From Taxawa tesnikishii (nom. ined.) (lineage: Eukaryota > Ascomycota > Dothideomycetes > Dothideales), in contig JAPDRO010000010.1 of NCBI GenBank assembly GCA_030247885.1, positions 682,001-746,000 of the forward strand: a stretch of DNA of 64,000 nt, written 5' to 3'. The position numbers were made by a program, and so were the translations under genes. Shown here in pieces: positions 19,393 to 29,332 of the stretch (its first letter is position 1; each line of letters opens with the position of its first letter). Below the pieces are notes generated by a model. It searched no databases, was not told where the DNA came from, and saw only the letters and a program-made list of their open reading frames with translations.

Positions 19393-21825
19393 TTAGTGGG
19401 ATCGAGAGGACAGTATCGGCAAGTCCAGGATATCGGTTGTTTCTTTGCTCCCGTAAGGGTTGGATAGCAAAGTCAATAGATGACAAGCCGCATGATGGAA
19501 CAGGGAATGGCCACGTGGTAGGGTAAGCATATATTCAGAGGCCTGAGGGAGGTTGGATTGAGCAGGACGTTCCGACTGTCCGAGTGATGCGTGTCCCGTC
19601 CGGATCTCCTCGGCACGAGCGGCATAGAGAATATTGCTGTACACTTTTAAGGCGTTGTAGAACCTCCAAGAAGTTGGATCTAACTCAGAATAATGCAAGA
19701 GCACCTCGAGACAATCATCCACTCCGTGTAGGTTTTCGCTCCATTCAGATTGTGGAAATCCATGGAGCAACTTCTGAAAGGCATCGAACAGCAGGATGAC
19801 ACAGGATCTGTAGGCCTTGAACCTGGTTGAATCGAGCGTCAGCATTTGGGAAGGGAGTAGTGGACAGACAAGACACCTACATGCACACCCAACAGCGCCC
19901 GTTATCACCAAACTCAGAGCACAGTAGGTATATCATACGTGCTGCTTGTTGCGCCGCAGTGACACCTTCTCCGATCCATTCGCGCATCTGTGGGAGCAGA
20001 GCAGTCCAGCCTGTGTCTAACTCTTCCGGTTCCAAAAGGCATTGTGAGAGTAGACGCCGATAGAAGGTCATAACGGCATTTAGATGGAGAAGATGCACAT
20101 AGTACGTTTGCCTCCTATGTTGTGGATCGGACTGTGTTGTAGCAAGGTGGGTTAAGGTTAGCGGCTCAGGCAGCGACTTATACCACTCTTGGAGACCTCG
20201 CCTAAACCTCATAATTGACTCGACGGATGAAGGCTCATAGGCGATATCATGAAGGAAATTCGCTTTCCATTTGATGACCTTCATAATCTCAACCTGAACG
20301 GAATCTTCAGAATCGAGATTATTTTCATTTTCCATGTCTTCGATCGAGAAACGCTTGGAAGGATGTCAGCTTGTGTCATCAAAACAACCAATGCTTGACA
20401 TTTTGGCTTACCTTAAACCCTTCTGACAAGTTTCTCCACCCTGAAGCATATCCTAGCGTGGGTTCCATCCATCTGTCATACATAAGCACTGACTATTAAG
20501 TGCAGTTGTGTATGAACTTACCCATTGCAGAACAGCAACGTTCTCCAGACCTTCTTCGCATCCGCCCACTCCACGGGATCAAACCTTTGAGGATCATCGC
20601 TGTGCAGACCCAATTTGTTAGCTAGGCCCACGCCGGATTCTGCGACGGTTAGTCAACGTACAAACATCCACAAGGCAGATAAAAAGTCAAGCGGGATCCT
20701 GACAGTAGTTGGAATACGAAAAGTGAGCGTACCAACATGCGCCGAAGCCACTGCCGTGTCTTTGTTGATGTTGTACAGCGCTAACAGCGTGTGGACTTTC
20801 ATTGCCCGAAGCGGAGCTTCATCGATGCAGCTTTTTAGCGTGGACTTTGCGACGATGTGGATCTGGATTTCCCACTCCGGCGGCATGTGCTGTCGGGCAT
20901 ACTGCGAGCCTATAGTAGTCAAACTGCAGATTTCGCACATGGAAGCGCTAGCTAGAGCTTGAGTAGGGGCCTGACTGATCCTATTCAACACTTCATCCAC
21001 TTTCTCCCTCGTGTAGCTATAGAACAGCGGCCCGACCGACCGAAGGAAAGCCGTAATTGCATTCCGCAGGATAGGTACTCGGAAGCTAATGTAGTTGACA
21101 ACGGCCGTTAGATCGATTTGTTCCAGAGAATCTGCTGGCATGTCTAATTCAGCAAGTGACGCATCATGCTGCTCAGACTCGGACATGGTTTTTCCATGTT
21201 GACTGTTCGGATCCTGGGAAAACGAACGTGGATCTCTGTAGTTGGAGTTCGCAGCGGTAGAAGCTGATTGCGGTGGTAAGAGAACACTCTGAGATGGCGG
21301 AAGAGTGCTCCGCGAAGTTTCCGTAGTAGGCGTCTGCGTTTGTGTAACAGGATCTCCATCGTTGATGAGTGCTGATATGGATGGAGCTGATAAACCTGCG
21401 CTTGACCTTATCCGGTGAAAGACATCAAGTGCTTCCCTCTCTGGCCGATCCCGCAGCATCCCCAATAGCCGTTGAAGGTCATGCAATTGTTTTTGCGATG
21501 CATCGTATCTCTGCCTCATCGCCATGAGTGGGTAAGCATCGGGAGCCGCATCATACTCACACTCTATGTCTCTCCCGGCGCATCGTGAGCAGAGCGGTCT
21601 TTGCCCGTCGCACTGGTAATCCGGATCATTAGCTATGCGGAACCACAAGTACGGCACAGCAGCGAGGACGAAACTCAGACTCGTATAGATCAGGTAATTT
21701 ACCTTGATTTTCGCCTTACGGCATTCATTGCATGCCACAACCACTTGCTGTCGCTTGGCTCTAGGTTGCGCAGGAGTAGAAATCGATGTCGCCGAGATAG
21801 GCGAGATAAAATCGGAAGCACTCAT
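19393..21825 (-). CDS. Zn2Cys6 transcription factor (regulator 1)
   Basis: The Zn2Cys6 cluster (CNECRKAKIK, then CDGQRPLCSRCAGRDIEC) is split by a 90-bp intron that happens to stay open; joining KIK to CDG restores the canonical spacing. A coiled-coil-like segment (MRQRYDASQKQLHDLQRLLG) and a Ser/Thr/Gln-rich linker lead into the fungal regulatory domain (NYISFRVPILRNAITAFLR; KVHTLLALYNINKDTAVASAH). Further introns restore frame at HV-ESGVGLANKLG, CN-DGWNPRLGYA, GFK-RFSIEDMEN and CWVCM-FKAYRSCV. It should be a nuclear DNA-binding regulator. It lies 2.7 kb beyond the Sec14-like gene and is a paralogue of the regulator at 49510, so it may control the terpene locus (inference). A Tc1-like fragment ends 43 bp from its stop. 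Confidence 0.9.
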
Positions 21826-21944
21826 CGCGCATTGCGCAACTCGGCGGATGAACAGGGAGGATAGTAAGACGCTTTTGTGATGCTTAGAGACGGAGGGTTC
21901 TGACTTGAAGCCTGGGATAGAGATCGAGATTGTGTAAAAGGGTA

Positions 21945-22111
21945 ACGTAAACCGCGGGGTAATGGATCAGGTGGGGATATGGATCACTGACCCAAGTACG
22001 GCTTAGCTCTGCCCTACTTAGACTAATTTTCTGCTTCTAAGGGCTTCTAGTTGCCTAGAGAAGTTTAAGTGATCCATAGCCCCACCTGATCCATTACCCC
22101 GCGGACTACGT
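21945..22111. mobile_element. 167-bp MITE of the Fot-like GGATCA subfamily
   Basis: Between TA at 21943-21944 and TA at 22112-22113 lies a non-coding unit with long inverted ends. The left end reads ACGTAAACCGCGGGGTAATG and then GATCAGGTGGGGATATGGAT. The right end read inward is ACGTAGTCCGCGGGGTAATG and then GATCAGGTGGGGCTATGGAT. About 43 terminal bases pair with only a few mismatches. The same GGATCA word occurs at the end of the broken element at 23613, which is the likeliest source of its transposase. Confidence 0.92.
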
Positions 22112-22113
22112 TA

Positions 22114-22529
22114 CAACGTTGATGAGCAGGTTACATGGTTAAAAGGATCTGCGTAAGAGCGTCATCGGGGCATGGCGCGATGGCCGTCTTCCCTGCTCGC
22201 GAAAAGTCTCGAGAGCCCGCTTCGGCGGTAGCTCCGCGAAGCCCGCCTCCTAGGCCAGGTTATTTCCGTGTCCGCCAAGTCCTGACACATTTAGCGAGGT
22301 CCCATCAATCAATCCTGGACACTCTGCGACATGCGATCAGCGTATCCATCGAGCGTAATAGAGAGCATGTAAGGGACAAACTAAACCGGGCTATTCTTGC
22401 TTGGGCTTACGATCTGAGCCATGGCCATGTTTTTGTCTCATTTGTTAGTCCACCCTCAATGCGATGGATCTGTAGCTTGCTCGTGTGTATGCTATACACT
22501 CACTTAGTTGGCATCTTAGCTATTTGTGG
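22114..22529. other. Intergenic, nothing recognised
   Basis: These 416 bp lie between the MITE and the broken Fot-like element. I see no transposon coding similarity, terminal repeat or gene exon; they may be host DNA or sequence that replaced the missing 3' part of the neighbouring element. Confidence 0.4.
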
Positions 22530-23613
22530 CTTTAGCGGCGCAGACACCCCAACATCGAGCGGCTGTAGTAGATGCGAACAGTGAGGCGGCAGGATGAGCA
22601 AGTCGATTGCATTTCCCACGCAAAAGGCTATCACTTTCGCTGTCATGTGGCTGCTATGGCCGGTCATGATAAGTAGTCTTCGTGTCGTAGGGTCGTCAGG
22701 CCACGTCAAGGGCTCGGAAACAGTGGTCAGCCACTGCAAACCGTGACTATCGGACGTCCAGCCGCTGCTGCTAGTCGAGAACCTCCAGTCTGGAGGCGTA
22801 TGCGCGGGTACCCACGTTGTGTTGGTGTACTTGGCCTTGAAGATTATTAAGGGCGGCATAGCTTCCCCGGCAGCGCTCACATACTCCATCGCCGTGACTC
22901 ACTCGTCTACTTCCAATCTGTTACCAACTAGTTGCCTCGCGTATGTTGACCGACACTCTTGATGTCTGACTTGTTCCGACCGCGAAGCCAGGCTCGTCCA
23001 TGTTGTAGACGCGCTCTGGAGGATAGTTGTGTTGCACAAAAGCTCCGTTACTGCGTCAAACCATCTCTTGACGCTATCATGGTTTGTCGCACTGAAGCGC
23101 GCGCTATCTATCTGACGAGTCCATATGCCTGCGATCTCCGGGTGGCGAGTCTTGAAGCGGTCGAGCCACTGCTCGCCGATCGGTCGAGGTGATGGCCGTG
23201 AAGTCTTCGATAGCTGCACGCGTCCGCTTCGGACTTCTTCGGCCATTTGCACAACTAACGCAGGCGAAGCTAGAAAGCCGGTACGCGTAACACATGTGAA
23301 CCATCGTGCTAGAGTCTTCTCTTCCGCGACTGATAGGATCTGCCCTGTTTCATGCGCTGCAGTGCGTAATCTATGTTCTGCCATGCGATTTCGAAGCGTT
23401 GTACTTGGGACGTTGAACGCGCTAGCAGCCTTCTAGATTGATTTATGTTCCTTCTTTTTGGGGTCTGAGTAGTATTCTGGATATTAGCTTCGGTATACAT
23501 TCGCTAGTTGGGTATGGAAGCACTCATAGTGGGTAGTAGTGATGTTGGAAGATCGGAGGGTCGCGTTTTAGTGATCCATTACCCCACCTGATCCAGTACT
23601 CCGCGGTTCACGT
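22530..23613 (-). mobile_element. Broken Fot-like element A4 (GGATCA subfamily)
   Basis: Its right end (23613, then TA) reads inward ACGTGAACCGCGGAGTACTG with GGATCA twice. The transposase remains on the minus strand include MAEHRLRTAAHETGQILSVA, GEQWLDRFKTRHPEIAG, MPPLIIFKAKYTNTTWVPAH, TGHSSHMTAKVIAF (the catalytic Asp of MDGHSS is lost) and LLQPLDVGV. Several frame breaks separate these pieces. Everything after LQPLDVGVSAPLK, and the left terminal repeat, is missing. It is a dead copy. Confidence 0.88.
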
Positions 23614-23619
23614 TAATTA

Positions 23620-23750
23620 ACGTCATTCCCGGGGAAACGGCCACCCTGTGAAGCCGATCGTGAAAACGCGTCTGTAAAATCCAAACCCAACAATTACCTC
23701 CAGTCAGTGCTTCTATGCCCAGAAAGCTAGTTTATACTAAAGCTGATGTT
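23620..23750 (+). repeat. 5' end relic of a further Fot-like element
   Basis: After TTAA the text ACGTCATTCCCGGGGAAACG looks like the end of a related family. About 100 bp on, CTAGTTTATACTAAAGCTGA matches the start of the 9545 transposase (KPVYTEADVQ region) with substitutions. Similarity fades after about 23750. Only the extreme 5' end of the element is left. Confidence 0.6.
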
Positions 23751-24382
23751 TTAGGACATACCATGCGAAACCCGGTCTTGCCTCATCTGTACGAAAGTTT
23801 GCGACTAGGGTATTTTATCATGCATGGCCAGCGTTGCTGTGACAACCATGTCTAGCGGCCGAAAAGAAGGAAGAAAAGGGGCAATCGGCGATTGTGGGTG
23901 TTGGAGGCGATGGTACCTGCTTGTCTTTATGTCGAAGAAGCAGAACGACAGCAGCTAGGGGAGCGGTCTTTACCTCCGTAGACAGTGCGGCGGAGCGCTA
24001 GCCGTCACGGAAGTAGCATCGCAGATGGGAGAACATCGTGCAACTAGGATTGCGGAAGTAGATGTGCTCTAGTGATGATGCTGCCTTGACTTGCAGATGG
24101 TCGATGATGCAGCGGCGGACTTCAGCTTCAGCATCGAGTGATGGTGGATGTCGGGGACTCGGTGCGTTCTTTATATGTGTACCGGGCAGCCTGACCCCGT
24201 GCTCATGCAACCACGGCAGTATGTGGTGCTGTTCTTGTTGTATGGGGATCCTTGCGTGTCCCTGTCCCCTTGATTGTCCCTATCCCTGCCGTTGATACCT
24301 TAGTATGACCGGCAGTGACGTCGAGATCTACAGATGTGTATGTAGTACTATGTTGAGTATCGTCTGCAGTGTCCTGTTATGA
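23751..24382. other. Intergenic, nothing recognised
   Basis: About 630 bp without recognisable exons, terminal repeats or transposon similarity lie between a Fot-like relic and the Tc1-like element. Confidence 0.4.
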
Positions 24383-24384
24383 TA

Positions 24385-25721
24385 CCTCGGCAAAAGTCTG
24401 CGTAATTCCCGAATCCTCCGAATCCAGAAGCCTACCCTCTGATGCACCACCCTATGCCCTGTACCTATAACACTAGCAATTAACTAGCAAACTGAGTATG
24501 GAATAGTTCAGATCTTGGAGGTTTGCATGGCAACTCAGGAATAGTGATTTTCTTCAGTATCTAGTGTACCAGCCATCATTCTGAAGGCAAGCCTGGATCC
24601 TATCCACCATACTCACAACACAGTTATACACTGCATTACTACTGATATGATCCCAAGCATGTACAAGGGCATCTTCCATCCTTTTATGTACAAAGTCATT
24701 ACCACCACTCCATAGATCCATGCCAGGATATAGCTGAAAGAGCTGCTTTTTGAGCATAGCCCATACATGCTCAATGGGGTTCAGATCTGGTGAGTATGCA
24801 GGCCAGTCTTCCACCAGTTTGATGCCTTCCTTTCTGAAAAAGCTGCTGTCTTTCTGGCTGTGTGTATACCAGCGTTATCTTGCTGGAATAGCAGGTCCTT
24901 ATGGTACATAGGAAGTAGGCCCATAGTAAGAGCATCAATGTATGAGTTTGCTGAGTACCCTTGCCTCTTTGACTCCATATCCCTACGCATAACAATCAAT
25001 TCAGTCTTGTAGTTGCTATATATGCCAGCCCATACCATCACACGTATGTCCTTGCTCTTGTTGAATGGTTGAACCTTGTCTTTCTGGTATGCTTGGCCAG
25101 TAGCACGCCATACATAGGCAGCTGGTTTACCAGATCCACGCTCTACAGAGCACTCATCTGAAAAGATGACTTTTAGCTAGTCTTCAACACTCCAGTCTTT
25201 GTGTAATTCACACCATTCTCTTCTCCTTTCAGCTGAGGCTTCTGACAACAAAGGTCTCTTCTTGGCAATCCAATCCTTGATGCCTTGGTCCTTCAGAACT
25301 CGGTAGACTGTAGCATGGCTGCAATCCAGCTGGAGATCCTTCAAAAGCTGGCCATAGTTGTGAAATGGATATTTACGCGCATAACGCACAATTGTACGCT
25401 TTGTGCGCTCTGTACAAGCTTGTGGACGGCCCATGCGAGGTTTGGAGACACCGTGTAGTCGCTGAGAGGACCTTTTGATAGTAGTACTAATGGTACTGGC
25501 TGTAAGGTTGAAGATCTCGCGTATTTGACGCTGTGGTACACCAGCAATAGCCATTCCAACGATCTGATTTCTTGTAGCTGGTGAGATCTCAGTATTGCGA
25601 CGTCTATTACGCGGTATCACAGCAAGAGCACGAGTTTGTGGCGCCATAGTGGTGGTTGAATTGATAGAGTGTTATTCTAGCTGACGCGTCGCGCGAATCT
25701 GTACGCAGACTTTTGCCGAGG
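24385..25721 (-). mobile_element. Tc1-like DNA transposon T3, both ends present
   Basis: TA duplications (24383-24384 and 25722-25723) flank perfect inverted ends CCTCGGCAAAAGTCTGCG, giving a 1337-bp element. This is the only copy of this family here with both matching ends and the complete body, so it defines the family. The transposase inside is broken, so it is not autonomous. Confidence 0.93.
24554..25647 (-). pseudogene. Tc1-like transposase, broken
   Basis: The N-terminal part (25647-25177) starts MAPQTRALAVIPRNRRR and holds two helix-turn-helix units, GRPQAC and the segment HATVYRVLKDQGIKDW. It ends at VED-stop, where the 56286 copy has VEDW (TGG to TAG). Later pieces carry RRDMESKRQGYSANSYIDAL, LLFQQDNAGIHTARK and WPAYSPDLNPIEHVWAML in shifted frames, so all three catalytic acids (Asp, Asp, Glu) can be recognised but not in one frame. 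At least one stop and two frame shifts are present. Confidence 0.9.
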
Positions 25722-25723
25722 TA

Positions 25724-26412
25724 TCATATTGGTTATGTAAATAATGTAAGCAGCTCATTGCCTCAATGGGTCGATCTGGCAACAGACTGACCTGCCGAGG
25801 CAGGACTAAAGCCAAGGGTTAATTGATGTCTACGTCAACGGGTGGAGCGCTTGGCTTGGCCTAATCGACTCGTTTAGCCCTACGTCATGCAGGTTTTTAC
25901 CGGTCTTGCAACCGTCTCCTCGTTGATTGCACGGAACTCCACTCCGATCTGATTAGAGAATGGCGATGGCGGTTTTGCGTTGCTTTGGCCGCTCGGCACG
26001 ATCTGCGATCCCAGAACAGGCAAGTTTCCGTTCAACGCGCACCTTCTTCCTAAGTCCCAGTCTTCTCCGTCTTACTATTACATCTGTCTGTGCCGAGCCT
26101 TTCTGCACCATTCCAAAGACGCATCGGCCAACCTGATCGACGACCTAAATCTGCTGCACTTGCCTCACACATACTTCGGTTTTTCGCATGACCTACTTGC
26201 ATGACACCCCGCCTGTTTCTAATCTACTGTTCATCGATCTAACAGTATCCCGGCTCTCCTAGTCTACAATTCCGGTAGTTAACTGGAAAGGCCGCACTGT
26301 TGTCATGCTGTTGCAAGGATTTTTGGCAGGGTCTTCCAACAGGCGTTTATGTAAGAGTACCGCGCTGGTAAACGTCTGCGCGGACCTGTTTTGCCCTTTA
26401 CTAGCTTGCAGC
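25724..26412. other. Pyrimidine-rich upstream region, no gene recognised
   Basis: This gap lies upstream of the SAM-domain relic. CT-rich stretches near 26040-26110 (such as CCCAGTCTTCTCCGTCTTAC) resemble fungal promoter or 5' UTR sequence, so it may be the old promoter of that gene. No exon with family similarity was found. Confidence 0.4.
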
Positions 26413-26647
26413 ATGGAGGGGACCGAATTGCGACGTATTGCGGAGACTAGGCTTGTCCCAGTACTTCCGCACCTTTATCGACGAGGGCTTTGACACGCTG
26501 CCCACCCTCATGGACATAACCGAATCCGATCTGTTTGTTGTCTTCTTCGCGTATCTTGCACTCTTAAAGCGCTTACAGTCGGCCAGCGATGCATTGGGCG
26601 TGAAGTTGGGCCATCGCAGGGTATGGGAATCCAAACGATCGGTCTAA
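26413..26647 (+). pseudogene. SAM-domain protein gene relic, cut by transposon A2b
   Basis: The text encodes LGLSQYFRTFIDEGFDTLPT and LMDITESDL; after removing a putative intron (GTTTGT...GCCAG, about 26539-26596) it continues DALGVKLGHR. This is the sterile-alpha-motif core found in fungal Ste50-like and HMG-box/SAM proteins. A start ATGGAGGGGACCGAATTGCG is out of frame by one base near 26450. A second donor (GTATGG) follows the SAM core, and transposon A2b begins 27 bp after the last in-frame codon. I did not find the rest of the gene beyond the transposon. SAM domains mediate protein or RNA contacts; this copy is most likely dead. Confidence 0.7.
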
Positions 26648-26673
26648 GCGTTTGTACATTCTCATCTTTGGTA

Positions 26674-28521
26674 ACGTAAACCGCGGGGTAGTGGAACAGG
26701 TGGGGTAAGGGAACACTCGAACGCGACCTCTCTACCTTGTAACGCAGTTACCGCCTACCATGAGTACTTCTACACCTAATAAACCCGTTTATACTGAAGC
26801 TGATGTCCAGAATGCCATCTCTGCCCTGAAAAGAAAGGAATATACGTCAGTTCGTAAGGCTAGTAAAGCGTTCAACATCCCAAGTACTACGCTTTGGAAT
26901 CGCATGGCTGGACACACTTCGCGCTCTGTAGCGCATGAAACAGAGCAGATCCTATCAGTCGCGGAAGAGAAGACATTAGTCGGATGGATTACACGTCTTA
27001 CACGTACCGGCTTTCCTGCTTCGCCTGCGTTAGTACTGCAAATGGCCGAAGAAATCCGTCGCGGACGCGTGCAGTTGTCGAAGACTTCGCGACCTCCTCC
27101 CCGACCGATTGGCGAGAAGTGGCTCGACCGCTTCAAGTCTCGCCATCCTGAGATCGCAGGCATATGGACTCGTCAGATCGAGAGTGCGCGCTTCAACGCG
27201 ACAAGTCATGAGAGTGTAAAGAGGTGGTTTGACGCAGTGACGGAGCTGTTTGTGGAACACAACTATCCTCCGGAGCGCGTATACAACATGGACGAGTCCG
27301 GTTTTGCAGTCGGAGCAAGTCAGTCGTCAAGAGCATTAGTCAACATACGCGAGGCATCTAGCTGGAAGCAGGTCGGAAGCCGAGGGGAGTGGATAACGGC
27401 GATCGAGTGTGTGAGCGCTGCCGGGGAAGCTGTGCCTCCCTTGATCATCTTCAAGGCAAAACACACCAACACAGCGTGGGTACCCGCACACACGCCTCCG
27501 AACTGGAGGTTCTCGACTAGCAGTAGCGGCTGGACGTCCGATAGCCACGGTTACGAGTGGCTGACTACTGTTTTCGAGCCTTTGACGCGGCCAGAAGACC
27601 CTACGGCACGGCGACTACTGATTATGGACGGCCATAGCAGCCATATTACTGCGAACGTGATCGCCTTGTGCATGGGGAATGCGATTGACTTGCTCATCCT
27701 GCCACCTCATTGCTCGCATATACTCCAGCCGCTCGATGTTGGCGTCTTTGCTCCGCTGAAGCGCGCGCTAGCTTCGGAGACCGACGCCGCTTTACGAGTC
27801 GACTCTGGCCGCATATCGCGCGTGGAATGGACGGAGATGTACATCGGCGCAAGAACTAGAGCCCTTACTACTCGCAACATCCTTGGTGGATGGAGAGGGG
27901 CCGGACTTATGCCTCTGAGCCCTATAACGGTGCTTGACAAGCTACCTACGGAGCCGACTACGGCGGATTCACGACCTCATACACCGCCACAACAACCCGA
28001 TCTGGACTTATCGCTGCTCCACAGCTCACCACCAGATGGCACCGAGCTACGCAAAGCAAACGCGCTGTTCAACTCCACGCTTCAGGCGATCCGAGAGGCT
28101 CCATCCCCGGCGAAGCGGTATGCGGAGCGGATGACTCGCGCTTTTGAATCAACGCATAGCGAGCTCGTTACTTTGCGCAAACAGGTAGAAGAACAGGAGA
28201 AGCTTCTTAACATGCGAAAGACTCGAAAAAGGGCAAGCGGGTCGCATTGAAAGGGAAGTTCGTGTTTAGTACGGAAGAAGTGCTTGAGATAGCGAGGGCA
28301 GCAGAAGCGGAGTCATCGACTAAAAAGCCACGTGGACGGCCACGCAAGCGCCCGATTGAGGAGACGCTCGAGAGTAGTGGAGAAGAAGAGGCGGAAGTTG
28401 TAGTGAGCGACTCAGATTCGGACTGTATTGTTGTTGCGGTGCGCAAATAGTAGTTGAAGCCAGAAGGGTCGCGTTTGAGCGTTCCATTACCCCACCTGTT
28501 CCACTACCCCGCGGTTTACGT
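26674..28521 (+). mobile_element. Fot/pogo-like DNA transposon A2b, identical to A2a
   Basis: TA duplications lie at 26672-26673 and 28522-28523 around a 1848-bp element whose terminal repeats and coding sequence appear base-for-base the same as 9459-11306. Every protein reading in the two copies matches at a constant offset of 17,215 bp. The identity means a very recent transposition or gene conversion. It inserted into an intron or just past the SAM-domain exon at 26647. Confidence 0.95.
26760..28250 (+). CDS. Fot-like transposase lacking its AT-hook tail (second copy)
   Basis: This copy encodes the same 496 residues as the one at 9545, with the same early end after KRASGSH. The catalytic motifs (YNMDESGF, LIMDGHSSH, LQPLDVGVF) are intact. 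The detached tail frame with KKPRGRPRKRP lies at 28247-28450. Because the one-base deletion is shared, it predates the transposition that made the two copies, so it did not prevent mobility in cis or in trans. Confidence 0.9.
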   Translation: MSTSTPNKPVYTEADVQNAISALKRKEYTSVRKASKAFNIPSTTLWNRMAGHTSRSVAHETEQILSVAEEKTLVGWITRLTRTGFPASPALVLQMAEEIRRGRVQLSKTSRPPPRPIGEKWLDRFKSRHPEIAGIWTRQIESARFNATSHESVKRWFDAVTELFVEHNYPPERVYNMDESGFAVGASQSSRALVNIREASSWKQVGSRGEWITAIECVSAAGEAVPPLIIFKAKHTNTAWVPAHTPPNWRFSTSSSGWTSDSHGYEWLTTVFEPLTRPEDPTARRLLIMDGHSSHITANVIALCMGNAIDLLILPPHCSHILQPLDVGVFAPLKRALASETDAALRVDSGRISRVEWTEMYIGARTRALTTRNILGGWRGAGLMPLSPITVLDKLPTEPTTADSRPHTPPQQPDLDLSLLHSSPPDGTELRKANALFNSTLQAIREAPSPAKRYAERMTRAFESTHSELVTLRKQVEEQEKLLNMRKTRKRASGSH

Positions 28522-28789
28522 TACCCTAACCAAACGACAACGATGTTATATCTCCATAACGGCTGCGTTTGACATGCTGTGCCTTTGGATATCCGTTTTT
28601 TGCGTGCGTGCGACAAATCTGCCGGATTCTAATGGCATACCGCCTAGGGAATGTAATTGGGATCAGGTCGCAAAGTTGATAATGGGGATGGGCTTCCTGT
28701 AGTCTCTATCACTACGAACATCTGAGCACATAAAGGGGATAGGATCTCATCCCAAAACGCCATTTTGGTTAGGACATCCAGAAGGCAAT

Positions 28790-29288
28790 ATCTGCAGTAA
28801 AAAATCGAGAATACACGTTAGTCCGAAAAGCTGCGCTTGCATTTAACGTTCCAAACGCAACGCTACAGAGTCGCATGGCTGGACATACTTCACGCGCTGC
28901 AGCGCATGAAACAGAGCAGATCCTTTCGAACGCGGAAGAAGAGACACTAGTCCGATGGATTACACGTCTTACGCGTACCGGCTTTCCTGCTTCGCCTGCG
29001 TTGGTCGTGCAAATGGCCGAAGAAGTCCGACGCGAACGCGTGCAGCTATCGAGGACTTCGCGATCATCTCCTCGACCGATTGGCGAGAAGTAGCTCGACC
29101 GCTTCAAGACTCGTCATCCTGAGATCGCAGGCATCTGGACTCGTCAGATCGAGAGCGCGCGCTTCAACGCGACAAGCCATGACGCCGTAAAGAGGTGGTT
29201 TGATGCGGTGACGGAGCTTTTGTGGAACACAACTACCTCTCTTCTAGTGACTCGCTTCTCCGGGTACTCGCTTCCCCAGGGATGATGT
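28790..29288 (+). mobile_element. Fot-like fragment A5, N-terminal half joined to a right end
   Basis: From about 28790 the plus strand encodes KAISAVKNREYT, LVRKAALAFNVPNATLQSRM and MAEEVRRERVQLSRTSRSS, then GEK-stop-LDRF (TGG to TAG at about 29092) and on to FDAVTEL. The catalytic half is gone. Shortly after, the text GACTCGCTTCTCCGGGTACT and CGCTTCCCCAGGGATGATGT followed by TA (29289-29290) looks like a right end with the word GCGAGTACC. It is an internal-deletion derivative; the left end was not found. It ends 44 bp from the stop of the surface-protein gene. Confidence 0.75.
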
Positions 29289-29332
29289 TAGTGATTTTGA
29301 ACACAGCACAAACTGATGATGACTGAATACTT

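Noticed and set aside
12139-21825. A complete terpenoid biosynthetic cluster
   Set aside because: Only the synthase, a Sec14-like gene and a regulator are present; no P450, oxidase or transporter is seen in the window.
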